A stretch of DNA of 64,000 bases from Asticcacaulis sp. AC460 (GTDB lineage Bacteria; Pseudomonadota; Alphaproteobacteria; Caulobacterales; Caulobacteraceae), in NCBI RefSeq assembly GCF_000495795.1, contig NZ_AWGD01000001.1, forward strand, positions 86,450 through 150,449, in the 5' to 3' direction. Each line of letters begins with the position of its first letter. Position 1 is the first letter of the stretch. Shown one piece after another: positions 34,789 through 42,939 of this stretch. A model generated the notes under the pieces. That model had not been told where the DNA came from and did no database searches. It saw nothing but the letters and a program-made list of their open reading frames with translations. Made by a program: the position numbers and the translations under genes.

Positions 34789-36717
34789 ATGAGTTCCTTG
34801 AGTGCCATTTCGAGTGATATTTTAGCCTTCAGCTTCGACGGTCTGAGTTCGCCGTCGATCGACCTCAAGTTCCGCAAGGGGCCGCAGAAGGGGGAACATA
34901 CACTCGGCTGGGGTTTGACCTGGTATCCCGGTGATAATAAGGGCGCCGTGGTCGCCAAGGATCCGTCGGCGCGCGATACCAAGTCCTTGCGCGGGGCGAT
35001 GCACGACTGGGATTCGTTCCGGTCAACCGTTTTCTTCTGCAAGGTCCGGGGGGCGGCCACCGGCTACACCCATCTCGAGACCCAGCCGTTCTCGCGGGCG
35101 TTCGCCGGCCAGGACTGGGTCTTCATGCACAATGGCGACCTCGACAAGACGGCGCTGAACAAGCTTCATTTCAACAAATCCATATTTCTGGAACCTATGG
35201 GGCGTACCGACTCGGAAGCAGCGTTCTGCTTCCTGTTGGGCAAGGTTCAGGATTATGGCGCCAGAACACTCGCGGAAGTTGATCACCAGGTTCTGCTGAG
35301 CTGGTTCTTGCAGTTGGACGACCTGGGCTCGGCAGACATGATCCTGTCGGACGGCACGACGGTCGCGGCCTTTTACGGATCGCAGTCGGTCGAGACCCAG
35401 CTCTACTACTCGCGCATCAAGCCGCCGCATTCGGAGGCCGGCTATCATTCCGACTCGGCCAGCTTCGCACTGAGCAATCCGCGCGACACCTTCCGGACGG
35501 CCCTGGTGTTCAGCTCGACCCCGTTTCACCGCGGCGACTGGAAGCCGATGCAGAAGGGGCAACTGATCATCGCCCGGCGCGGCGCGGTCGTGTGGACCAA
35601 CAAGAAGGACGAGAAACAGCCGGCCCAGCCGCAGCAGGCGACGCACGAACAGGACGGTCACCTGCAGGGTGTGGTCGTGCCGGCCGAGAAGCCGCGTTCT
35701 ACACCGGGCCGGGGCTTCGCCTCGCAGCAGGCCCAGGCCCAGCAGCTCAGCATCGTCCAGTCGCTGCAGCAGATGAAGGCGGTCCAGCACAATGTGCTCA
35801 ATCCGCGCGCCATCACCCATGCGCCGGACGGGTCTCCCCTGACCTACCGGCTGTACGACGTCACCCATTCGACCGAATACAAATATGAGCACGAGGTCGA
35901 GCATTCGACCCATTCCTTCCGGCTTATGCCGGTCGAGGATACCGTCCAGGAGGTGCTGAACTGTACGTTGTCGCTGTCGTCGGAAGGCGAGGATGTCCGC
36001 TTCGAGGACGTCTTCGGCAACCAGACCCTGCACTACAGCATCATCAGGCCGTACAAGATGCTGACCATTTCGTGCCGGTCGCTGGTCAAGGTCTATGGCC
36101 AGTCGCCCGACGACTATTCGGTCGGCCAGCGCCAGGCCTTCATTCCGCTGACCATGATGCCATGGCAGCAGGTGATGATGGAGCCCTATCTGCGGTCGCC
36201 GGAATTGCCCGAGACCCAGATCCGCGAGCTTCTGGTCTATGCCATGGGCTTTGCCGAGCGTAACGGCCGCCACCTGATGGACACGCTGAACGACATCAAC
36301 CAGACCATCTATCGCGATTTCCGCTATGTGCCGGGCTCGACCTCGCTGCGCTCGACGCCGTTCGACGTCTATGCGTCGCGTGAGGGGGTGTGCCAGGACT
36401 TCGCCAACCTGTTCATCTGCCTGGCACGGTTGCTGGGCGTGGCGGCGCGCTACCGGGTGGGGTATATCTTCACCGGCGCCAACTACGAGAACAAGATCCA
36501 GTCCGACGCTTCGCATGCCTGGGTGGAGATCTATATCCCCTATCTCGGCTGGCGCGGCTTCGACCCGACCAATGGCTGCCGCGTGGCGCAGGACCATATC
36601 CGCGTCGCCGCCGGCCGCAACTATCTGGATGCGACCCCGACCTCAGGCACCATCTACCGCGGTGGCGGCAAGGAGACGCTTCGGGTCCAGGTCACCATGA
36701 ACGAGGTCTTCAACTAA
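34789..36717 (+). CDS. class II amidotransferase-like domain fused to transglutaminase
   Basis: A 642-residue fusion. Residues 1-275 follow the YafJ-like class II glutamine amidotransferase pattern: HTLGWGLTWY, KVRGAATGYTHLETQPF, FMHNGDL and GRTDSEAAF. However the catalytic Cys2 is replaced by Ser (MSSLSAIS where MCxLLxIS is expected). A Gln-rich linker (about 285-345) follows. Residues about 360-642 are a transglutaminase with Cys535 (GVCQDFANL), His576 (SHAWVEIY) and Asp592 (FDPTNG). AGAGG abuts the ATG; a TTG nine bases on is better spaced but still gives Ser2. It heads the rightward part of the cluster. Confidence 0.92.
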   Translation: MSSLSAISSDILAFSFDGLSSPSIDLKFRKGPQKGEHTLGWGLTWYPGDNKGAVVAKDPSARDTKSLRGAMHDWDSFRSTVFFCKVRGAATGYTHLETQPFSRAFAGQDWVFMHNGDLDKTALNKLHFNKSIFLEPMGRTDSEAAFCFLLGKVQDYGARTLAEVDHQVLLSWFLQLDDLGSADMILSDGTTVAAFYGSQSVETQLYYSRIKPPHSEAGYHSDSASFALSNPRDTFRTALVFSSTPFHRGDWKPMQKGQLIIARRGAVVWTNKKDEKQPAQPQQATHEQDGHLQGVVVPAEKPRSTPGRGFASQQAQAQQLSIVQSLQQMKAVQHNVLNPRAITHAPDGSPLTYRLYDVTHSTEYKYEHEVEHSTHSFRLMPVEDTVQEVLNCTLSLSSEGEDVRFEDVFGNQTLHYSIIRPYKMLTISCRSLVKVYGQSPDDYSVGQRQAFIPLTMMPWQQVMMEPYLRSPELPETQIRELLVYAMGFAERNGRHLMDTLNDINQTIYRDFRYVPGSTSLRSTPFDVYASREGVCQDFANLFICLARLLGVAARYRVGYIFTGANYENKIQSDASHAWVEIYIPYLGWRGFDPTNGCRVAQDHIRVAAGRNYLDATPTSGTIYRGGGKETLRVQVTMNEVFN

Positions 36718-36764
36718 ACCTCATGCCAAAAAGTGGATTGCCACTTTTTGGATAAACATGAGGT
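36718..36764. repeat. intercistronic double-stem palindrome
   Basis: A perfect nested inverted repeat: outer arms acctcatg / catgaggt and inner arms ccaaaaagtgg / ccactttttgg with a four-base loop. It begins at the stop codon of the 34789 gene and ends 33 bp before the ATP-grasp start. The inner stem resembles the second hairpin of the dispersed repeats at 42764 and 48809. Confidence 0.8.
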
Positions 36765-36797
36765 GTCGAAAAATACTTTTTGCCAGGGGCATACCGT

Positions 36798-38261
36798 TTG
36801 ACGCTTGAGACATACCAGACCAATGGTTTCTACGACGAGTTGTTCGAGCGGGACGGCAAGCCGCATGCCGCTGCCAAACCTCTGGTCAACTGGATCGATT
36901 CCCTGACCCGTCCCGACCTGAGGCGCCGGCAAACGTCGGCCGAGGACGCGCTCTATCAGTCCGGCAACACCTTCAATGTCTATGGCGACAAGAAGGGCAC
37001 GGAGAAGATCCTGCCCTTCGACATCATCCCGCGCATCGTCACAGCGCATGAATGGGACAAGCTGGAGCGCGGCATCGCCCAGCGCATCACGGCGCTGAAC
37101 CTGTTCATCCAGGACATCTATAACGACCAGAAGATCATCAAGGACGGCATCATCCCGGCTGAGATGATCTTTTCCTCGGCGTGCTATTTGAAGCCGTGCG
37201 AGGGTCTGAAACCGCCCAAGGGGGTATGGACGCATATTTCCGGCACCGACTTCGTGCGCGACGGCGACGGCGAGTTCTACGTGCTGGAGGACAATCTGCG
37301 CTGTCCATCGGGCATTTCCTATGTTTTGGAAAACCGCGCGGTCCAGAAGCTGATCACGCCCCAGGCCTTCCATACCTTGAAGATCCGGCCGGTGTCGAAC
37401 TATGGTGACCAGCTGTACCGGGCGCTGAAATATATCGCGCCGGAAGGCCGTGGCGACGACGCCAATGTGGTCGTGCTGACGCCGGGCATCTACAATTCGG
37501 CCTATTTCGAACATGCCTACCTGGCCCAGCAGATGGGCGTGCCGTTGTGCCAGAATTCCGACCTGGTGGTCGATGACGACAAGGTCTTTATGCGCACGAC
37601 CGGCGGGTTGGTGCGGGTGGACGTCATCTATCGCCGCATCGATGACGAGTTCATCGATCCGGAGGTCTTCCGCAAGGATTCGCTGCTGGGCGTGCCCGGC
37701 ATCATGCGCGCCTATATGAAGGGCAATGTGTCCCTGGCCAACGCGCCCGGTACCGGCATCGCCGACGACAAGGCCATCTATGCCTATGTTCCGAAGATCG
37801 TGAAGTATTACCTGGACGAAGAGGCCATCGCCGAGAATGTCCGGACCTATATCTGCGAGGACGACAGCGATCGTGCCTATGTTCTGGAAAACCTGGACAA
37901 GCTGGTGGTCAAGGCGGTCAACCTGTCGGGCGGGTACGGCATGCTGATCGGGCCGAAGTCCACCAAGGCCGAACAGAAGGAATTCGCCGAGAAGATTCGC
38001 GCGAAGCCGCGGGATTACATTGCTCAACCGACTCTGGCCCTGTCGCGGGCCCCGACGCTGTGTGGCAATGCGATTGAGGGACGACACGTCGATTTCCGGC
38101 CCTATTCGCTGTATTCGGACGGCATCTTTACCCTGCCCGGCGGCTTGACGCGGGTGGCTTTGAAAAAAGGTTCCCTGGTGGTCAACAGTTCGCAGGGCGG
38201 TGGCTCAAAGGATACCTGGGTGCTGGGCGAGGATGATCATATCGTGGAGGGCGGCGCATGA
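36798..38261 (+). CDS. circularly permuted ATP-grasp protein (DUF404/DUF407)
   Basis: A 487-residue protein of the circularly permuted ATP-grasp family. It includes YQSGNTFNVYGD, IPRIVTAHEW, GTDFVRDGDGEFYVLEDNLRCPSG, FMRTTGGLVRVDVIYRRIDDEFIDP, LVVKAVNLSGGYGMLIGP and GLTRVALKKGSLVVNSSQGGGSKDTWV. These contain the nucleotide- and metal-binding acidic and Asn residues. It is predicted to form an amide bond in a peptide-like product. The start is probably TTG at 36798, eight bases after AGGGG; a TTG at 36780 is the alternative. It lies between the amidotransferase fusion and the alpha-E gene. Confidence 0.92.
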   Translation: MTLETYQTNGFYDELFERDGKPHAAAKPLVNWIDSLTRPDLRRRQTSAEDALYQSGNTFNVYGDKKGTEKILPFDIIPRIVTAHEWDKLERGIAQRITALNLFIQDIYNDQKIIKDGIIPAEMIFSSACYLKPCEGLKPPKGVWTHISGTDFVRDGDGEFYVLEDNLRCPSGISYVLENRAVQKLITPQAFHTLKIRPVSNYGDQLYRALKYIAPEGRGDDANVVVLTPGIYNSAYFEHAYLAQQMGVPLCQNSDLVVDDDKVFMRTTGGLVRVDVIYRRIDDEFIDPEVFRKDSLLGVPGIMRAYMKGNVSLANAPGTGIADDKAIYAYVPKIVKYYLDEEAIAENVRTYICEDDSDRAYVLENLDKLVVKAVNLSGGYGMLIGPKSTKAEQKEFAEKIRAKPRDYIAQPTLALSRAPTLCGNAIEGRHVDFRPYSLYSDGIFTLPGGLTRVALKKGSLVVNSSQGGGSKDTWVLGEDDHIVEGGA

Positions 38262-38297
38262 TCAGAACGGCCGTGAACGCCCTTTTCCTTTCTTATA

Positions 38298-38474
38298 CTC
38301 CCCCGCTATGCGGGGGAGGTGTCTGCAAGTGGAACGCAGCAGACGGAGGGGGGATTTCTTGGCGCCAAACCTTGCCGGATATAGGTGTAAGCGACGGAAA
38401 CATCTGCGGGCCAAATCCCCCACCGTCTCATTTGCTAACCGCAAATGATCCACCTCCCCGTATAACGGGGAGGG
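38298..38474. repeat. palindromic intergenic repeat element
   Basis: The left arm (38298-38357) and right arm (38414-38474) are imperfect complements of about 60 bp, each with its own short ctcccc-gcgggg hairpin at the outer end. Together they fill most of the 262-bp gap before the alpha-E gene. GC-rich elements of this layout are dispersed in many proteobacteria. A degenerate relative is near 50371-50430. Confidence 0.7.
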
Positions 38475-38523
38475 ATAAAGGAAAGAAGATGTCGAGTTTC
38501 TCAGCTATATCGGGAGCTGCCGC

Positions 38524-39462
38524 ATGATGCTGAGCCGTGTCGCCAATTCAATCTACTGGATGGCCCGATATATGGAGCGCGCCGATAACGTCGCCCGCTT
38601 CATCGACGTCAATACCCACCTCATGCTGGACCTGACGCTGAACCGCGAAGCCACCCAGTGGTACCCGCTGGTCGCGACCTCCGGGGACGACGAAACCTTC
38701 AGCAAACGCTACAAGGTCGCCGACGAAAGGAACGTCCTGCGCTTCCTGACCTTCGACCAGAAGAACCCCAATTCGATCCTGCACTGCATCTACCGGGCGC
38801 GCGAAAACGCCCGCACCGTGCGCGAAGTGTTGCCGGTCGATGTCTGGGAAAAGATCAACGAACTTTACCACCTGACCCAGGCGCATTCGCGAAAGCGCTC
38901 GGTCGCCGATCTGATGGACTATTACACCCAGGTCCGCCGCACCGGCCACCTGATGACGGGGTTGATGTACAACACCATGTCGCGGAACCAGGGCTGGCAG
39001 TTCGCCCACCTGGGCCAGATGCTGGAACGGGCCGACAAGACGGCGCGGCTTCTGGACGTGAAGTATTTCCTGCTGCTGCCCGAAGCGTCGCTGCTCGACA
39101 CCCCGTTCGACGCGGTGCAGTGGGGTGCGGTGCTGAAGTCGGTCCATGCGCTGGAAATGTACCGCCAGCAGTTCCACACCATCAACTACAAGGATGTCAC
39201 CCAGTTCCTGCTGTTTGAAAAGGGCTTCCCGCGGTCGGTGGCGTTTTGCCTGGACGAGGCGGCACGGACCATGTCGAGCCTGTCGCAGGGGATCGAGCGG
39301 CCGAACAAGGCGATTATCGAGATGGCCATCCTGACCCAGACGATCGCGGCGTCGGAAGCGACCCAGATCATCGCCACGGGGCTGCATGAGTTTATCGATG
39401 TGCTGCAGTACAATATGAATCTGGTGGATGAGGCGATTTACGAGAGCTTCTTCAAGGATTGA
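38524..39462 (+). CDS. alpha-E domain protein (DUF403)
   Basis: A 312-residue all-helical protein starting MLSRVANSIYWMARYMERADNVARFIDV, the signature of the alpha-E family. Later motifs are RARENARTVREVL, FAHLGQMLERADKTARLLDVKY and RSVAFCLDEA. Members always accompany circularly permuted ATP-grasp and transglutaminase genes, where they are proposed to assist or tether the product. The biochemical role is unproven. GGAG is eight bases before the ATG. A repeat element separates it from the ATP-grasp gene, yet order and strand keep the cluster intact. Confidence 0.95.
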   Translation: MMLSRVANSIYWMARYMERADNVARFIDVNTHLMLDLTLNREATQWYPLVATSGDDETFSKRYKVADERNVLRFLTFDQKNPNSILHCIYRARENARTVREVLPVDVWEKINELYHLTQAHSRKRSVADLMDYYTQVRRTGHLMTGLMYNTMSRNQGWQFAHLGQMLERADKTARLLDVKYFLLLPEASLLDTPFDAVQWGAVLKSVHALEMYRQQFHTINYKDVTQFLLFEKGFPRSVAFCLDEAARTMSSLSQGIERPNKAIIEMAILTQTIAASEATQIIATGLHEFIDVLQYNMNLVDEAIYESFFKD

Positions 39463-39517
39463 CGGCGTGTGGCGAAGGTAAGGTTTAACGAGGGATTAGG
39501 CCCGAATTTGTTGCGCC

Positions 39518-39895
39518 ATGAACCAGTTGTTGTTTGAAGACGAAGTGTTTTTGATCCGCGGAGCGATTTTCGAGGTCCACAATGAAATGGGCGGCGGTTT
39601 TCTGGAGGCCGTCTATCAGGAGTGTCTCGCACAGGAATTTACTGACCGTGGTATTCCTTTTCGCGAGCGCAAGGCGCTTGGATTGACGTACAAGGGACGT
39701 GTACTTGTACAGACTTACCATCCAGATTTTGTTTGTTTCGATAAAATCATCATCGAACTGAAGGCATGCTCCGCAATCGTTGCGGAGCACCGCGCACAGT
39801 TGCTGAACTACCTGAAGGCCACGGGCCTGAAACTTGGTCTGCTTGTTAATTTCGGTACAACAGCCAAGGTCCAGATCGAACGTGTTATACTCTGA
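39518..39895 (+). CDS. GxxExxY family protein
   Basis: A 125-residue protein carrying the family signature GFLEAVY (residues 27-33). PDFVCFDKIIIELKA follows, which looks like the PD-(D/E)xK nuclease core, and AQLLNYLKATGLKLGLLVNFG near the end is typical. The family is widespread, often multi-copy, and without known function. The codon use is noticeably less GC-rich than its neighbours, suggesting transfer. A deleted second copy lies 140 bp downstream, and ATCCGTG-type repeats surround it. Confidence 0.9.
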   Translation: MNQLLFEDEVFLIRGAIFEVHNEMGGGFLEAVYQECLAQEFTDRGIPFRERKALGLTYKGRVLVQTYHPDFVCFDKIIIELKACSAIVAEHRAQLLNYLKATGLKLGLLVNFGTTAKVQIERVIL

Positions 39896-39968
39896 AATCC
39901 GCGGTAAAACCTTTCGATCCGACTGCGCATTTTCGACTCCGTCCTGCCTGTTTGCCGGGGAAGATTTG

Positions 39969-40023
39969 AACACCGATAAGGCACGGATGCCGGCCTGCGG
40001 CCGGACACGGATAAGGCACGGAT
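39969..40023 (-). repeat. ATCCGTG-type repeat, left copy (reversed)
   Basis: Read on the minus strand, this is two copies of ATCCGTGCCTTATCCGTG-type sequence flanking a small cggcc palindrome. It lies in inverted orientation to the copy at 40124-40192, on the other side of the decayed GxxExxY gene. Confidence 0.75.
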
Positions 40024-40034
40024 TTCTTTGCGTC

Positions 40035-40122
40035 ATGAACCAGCGGAGCTACAAATTCTTGAGCGCAAAGCGATCGGGTTTTTAGAAACGAGAAGGTCCA
40101 GATCAAACGCATGATACGCTGA
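40035..40122 (+). pseudogene. internally deleted GxxExxY gene remnant
   Basis: Three pieces of a GxxExxY gene survive in order. First is the start (CGTCATGAACCAG versus GCGCCATGAACCAG at 39513). Second is an internal GAGCGCAAAGCG stretch (versus GAGCGCAAGGCG at 39664). Third is the 3' end AAGGTCCAGATCAAACG (versus AAGGTCCAGATCGAACG at 39867) with a stop at 40120. About 290 bp are missing, leaving a 16-residue frame. Together with the inverted repeats on both sides it looks like a decayed copy of the neighbouring gene. Confidence 0.75.
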
Positions 40123-40123
40123 C

Positions 40124-40192
40124 ATCCGTGCCTTATCCGTGCGGCCACCGCGTGGTCCCGCAAAGCGGGCATCCGTGCCTTAATCCGTGTTT
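40124..40192 (+). repeat. ATCCGTG-type repeat, right copy
   Basis: Two ATCCGTGCCTTAATCCGTG-like units flank a cggccaccgcgtgg segment and a CCCGCAAAGCGGG hairpin. The second unit and the hairpin recur at 48471-48507. It is oriented opposite to the copy at 39969. Confidence 0.75.
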
Positions 40193-40275
40193 AAACCTGT
40201 TCTATCCGACCGCGCTGTCCATCCGAACGCGCCGACGGCCTGATCCAAGGCCGCGATTGCATCGTATGGTTGGCG

Positions 40276-41232
40276 ATGCGTACCTCCCTTGCCATTATCG
40301 GCGCCGGGCTGGCCGGTTTAACAGCCGGCCAGCGCCTCATCCGCCGCGGTTTCCATGTCGACATCTTCGATAAAGGCCGGGGCCCCGGCGGCCGGATGTC
40401 GACACGGCGCGAAACGCTGGCCGGCCAAAACCTGCATTTCGATCACGGCGCGCAGTATTTTACCGTCCGCGACCGCAGGTTCGCCGCCCAGGTGAAGACT
40501 TGGGAGGCCCAGGGGCTGGTCGCGCCATGGCCGGAAGCCGGACCGCAGGCCTACACCGGCACGCCGATGATGTGCAGCCCGCTGGTCGACATGGCCCAGG
40601 CCACGGGGGTGCGGTTCGGCGTGCGCATCGACGGCATGGTGCGCGATGCGCACGGCTGGCATCTGGTCAGCGACGCCGGCAGTTTCGGCCCGTACGATGC
40701 CGCCATCGTTGCCATCCCGGCCGAACAGGCGTCGGAGCTCTTGCGATGGCCGGCGCCGGAGATGGCCGCCGTGGCGGCACGTCAGATCTCCCAGCCGTGC
40801 TGGACCACCCTGGTGGCCCTGCCGGCCCCCATGCCCGGGCATCCCCCGGTCACCCGTGCCCAGGGACCGGTCCTGGCCTGGATCGCACACAATGCGACCA
40901 AACCCGGCCGCGCGGATGACAATAGCTGGGTTTTGCAGAGCACGCCGGGATGGGCCCAGGCGAATCTGGCCTTAGACCGCGAGACGGCGGCGCGGATGAT
41001 GATCGCGGCCTGGCGGGAGACGAACGGAGGCGACCTGCCGGAGCCAGCCTTTTCACGCGGGCATCTGTGGCGCTATGCCCGGTCGGCCGGCAGCGGTGAA
41101 GGTTACCTGTGGTCGGACTCCCGGCAGGTGGGGGTCTGCGGCGACTGGCTGATCGGGCCGCGGGTCGAGGCCGCCTGGCTGTCCGGCTTTCGCCTGGCGG
41201 ACGCGATGGCGCCGCTCAGGACTGGGACTTGA
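40276..41232 (+). CDS. NAD(P)/FAD-dependent oxidoreductase (RenO-like)
   Basis: A 318-residue flavoprotein. The dinucleotide-binding motif is SLAIIGAGLAGLTAGQRL at the start, then DKGRGPGGRMSTRR and FDHGAQYFTVRD, and a C-terminal GVCGDWLIGPRVEAAWLSG FAD contact. This arrangement is that of renalase-like or amine-oxidase-like enzymes found near photolyase/cryptochrome genes. The substrate is unknown. The ATG at 40276 gives MRTSLAIIGAG; a GTT-containing ATG upstream is out of frame. It overlaps the convergent small membrane gene by 17 bp. Confidence 0.88.
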   Translation: MRTSLAIIGAGLAGLTAGQRLIRRGFHVDIFDKGRGPGGRMSTRRETLAGQNLHFDHGAQYFTVRDRRFAAQVKTWEAQGLVAPWPEAGPQAYTGTPMMCSPLVDMAQATGVRFGVRIDGMVRDAHGWHLVSDAGSFGPYDAAIVAIPAEQASELLRWPAPEMAAVAARQISQPCWTTLVALPAPMPGHPPVTRAQGPVLAWIAHNATKPGRADDNSWVLQSTPGWAQANLALDRETAARMMIAAWRETNGGDLPEPAFSRGHLWRYARSAGSGEGYLWSDSRQVGVCGDWLIGPRVEAAWLSGFRLADAMAPLRTGT

Positions 41233-41416
41233 TCAGAACCCCCAGGGCCAGAACCACAATCGCGATCAGTTGCGTGCGAACGCGCCAGGCCATCAGCCGG
41301 TTGAGCCGCGCGCTGGCTTCGGCGCCGTTACGGGCAAAGGCAAACATGCCCAAGACGAAGGTCACAAGGACGACGATCAGGGAGAGACCTATGGCCAGGT
41401 TGACAAGCAGGTTCAT
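41216..41416 (-). CDS. twin-TM HIG1-like small membrane protein
   Basis: A 66-residue protein with two hydrophobic helices (about 5-25 and 45-62) joined by ARNGAEASARLNRLMAWRVRTQ. The central R..NR.M..RV..Q pattern is that of HIG1-domain (Rcf-like) proteins, which in mitochondria and alphaproteobacteria associate with cytochrome oxidase. AAGGAG precedes the ATG at 41416. The gene ends inside the 3' end of the convergent oxidoreductase. Confidence 0.82.
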   Translation of the reverse strand: MNLLVNLAIGLSLIVVLVTFVLGMFAFARNGAEASARLNRLMAWRVRTQLIAIVVLALGVLIKSQS

Positions 41417-41607
41417 GTAAAACTCCTTATGGCGGATCGAAACGCGTGGCCGACCCGGTGTTGTCAGAGTACGCGGGATGTGGAGACCTGGACGCGGGAT
41501 GCGACAATTTGCCGGCCGGACGCGCCGGGCGGCGATCCAGACGTCAACGCCCGGCGTATGTGTTGACCCAGGCCCTTCGACGGCCTTAACCCTGCACCGG
41601 GCCCCAG

Positions 41608-42336
41608 ATGACCGCACATATACCTGCCCTGCCGCCTGAGGGCGCGGACGCTTTGGATGACGAGGCGGTGTCGGCGCGTATCCGGCGGCGACTGGAAGCC
41701 TCAAAATCGCGTTTCTTCGCCAACGACAATATCTCGGACTTTATTCTGCCGGGCGAGCACGAGGCCCTGGAGAGCGAAGTGGCGGAGCGGTTCCGCGAGG
41801 TGTTGCGCAGCCTGGTCATCGATGTCGAAAACGACCACAACACCCGCGACACGGCGCGCCGGGTCGCAAAGATGTACCTGAACGAGGTGTTCGGCGGTCG
41901 CTTCAAAGCGGCGCCGGCGATTACCGAGTTTCCCAACGACACCAGCCTGAACGAGTTGCTGATCGTCGGACCGGTCACGATCCGCAGTGCGTGCAGCCAC
42001 CATTTTTGCCCGATTATGGGCCGGCTGTGGATCGGTCTGCTGCCCAACCAGCACTCCAACCTGCTGGGGCTGTCGAAATATGCGCGCCTGGCGGAATGGG
42101 TGATGTCGCGGCCGCAAATCCAGGAAGAGGCGGTGAGCCAGCTGGCCGACCAGGTGATGAAGCGGGTGCGGCCGGACGGACTGGCGATCGTCATGGAAGC
42201 CGATCACTTCTGCATGCAGTGGCGTGGCGTCCGCGACAATGGTTCGAAGATGATCAACAGCGTCATGCGCGGCGCCTTCCTGAAGGACGCGGCGCTGCGC
42301 CGTGAGTTCCTGTCGCTTATCAACCTGAAAGACTGA
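41608..42336 (+). CDS. folE: GTP cyclohydrolase I
   Basis: A 242-residue enzyme that converts GTP to dihydroneopterin triphosphate, the first step of folate and pterin synthesis. The zinc site is in SACSHHFCPIMG, with the second cysteine in EADHFCMQWRGVRDNGS. DTARRVAKMYLNEVFGG and LLGLSKYARL are also family motifs. About 45 extra residues precede the catalytic core. In light-sensing neighbourhoods folE supplies pterin-type antenna precursors for cryptochromes and photolyases; here the BLUF gene follows 7 bp downstream. Confidence 0.92.
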   Translation: MTAHIPALPPEGADALDDEAVSARIRRRLEASKSRFFANDNISDFILPGEHEALESEVAERFREVLRSLVIDVENDHNTRDTARRVAKMYLNEVFGGRFKAAPAITEFPNDTSLNELLIVGPVTIRSACSHHFCPIMGRLWIGLLPNQHSNLLGLSKYARLAEWVMSRPQIQEEAVSQLADQVMKRVRPDGLAIVMEADHFCMQWRGVRDNGSKMINSVMRGAFLKDAALRREFLSLINLKD

Positions 42337-42343
42337 GGCGGTC

Positions 42344-42766
42344 ATGCTGGTACAATGTCTATATGCGAGCCGCGCCGTCGGTCCGATCGACGACGCCCTG
42401 TTGCAGGCGGTTCTGGAACCGTCGCGTCATCGCAACACCGCCGAAGGGATTACCGGCCTGTTGTGCCATACGGAGGATGTCTTTCTGCAGATCCTGGAGG
42501 GCGGCCGCAGTGAGGTGTCGCGTCTGCTGCGCCGGATCATGTGCGACGAAAGACACCGCGATGTGACGCTTCTGGTGTTCGATGAGGTGAGCGAACGCGC
42601 CTTCAGCGACTGGTCGATGGGTCAGGTCAGCCTGGATACGGTAAACCCCGGGCGTCTGCTGCGGTTTTCCGCGCATCATAAGCTCAACCCGTTCGAAGGT
42701 CGGGGACATATGATGCTGGCCATGCTTCTGGACCTTCGGGCCCATGGCGGCATTGTCAGCCGTTAG
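42344..42766 (+). CDS. BLUF-domain blue-light photoreceptor
   Basis: A 140-residue protein that is essentially one BLUF domain. The three residues of the flavin switch are present: Tyr7 (QCLYAS), Asn31 (RNTAEGITGLL) and Gln49 (FLQILEGG). BLUF domains bind FAD and respond to blue light through a change in the Tyr-Gln hydrogen bonding. There is no output domain, so it must act through a partner. It is in an operon with folE. Its TAG stop codon (42764-42766) is the first triplet of a dispersed repeat. Confidence 0.93.
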   Translation: MLVQCLYASRAVGPIDDALLQAVLEPSRHRNTAEGITGLLCHTEDVFLQILEGGRSEVSRLLRRIMCDERHRDVTLLVFDEVSERAFSDWSMGQVSLDTVNPGRLLRFSAHHKLNPFEGRGHMMLAMLLDLRAHGGIVSR

Positions 42767-42930
42767 AGCGCGTTTCGATCCGGTAGAATCGGATCGGCGC
42801 TCTAGGTTTTTGTTTTTACGCGCATCTTAATCCAAAAAGTGCGTCACACTTTTTGGGATGCGCTCTAAGTTTTTGTTTTTACGCGCATCTTAATCCAAAA
42901 TGTGCGTCACACTTTTTGGGATGCGCTCTA
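42764..42930. repeat. TAGAGCGCG-type dispersed repeat with tandem second module
   Basis: Module 1 (42764-42804) is a hairpin TAGAGCGC...GCGCTCTA. Module 2 is a 63-bp unit containing ccaaaaagtg / cactttttgg arms inside gcgcatc / gatgcgc arms. Module 2 is present twice in tandem (42805-42867, 42868-42930) with only a few differences. A single full copy is at 48809-48912 and a decayed copy at 50043-50136. Confidence 0.85.
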
Positions 42931-42939
42931 GGACGGGCC

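Noticed and set aside
38258..38527. An 89-codon frame between the ATP-grasp and alpha-E genes.
   Set aside because: It is entirely made of the palindromic repeat element and overlaps the downstream start.
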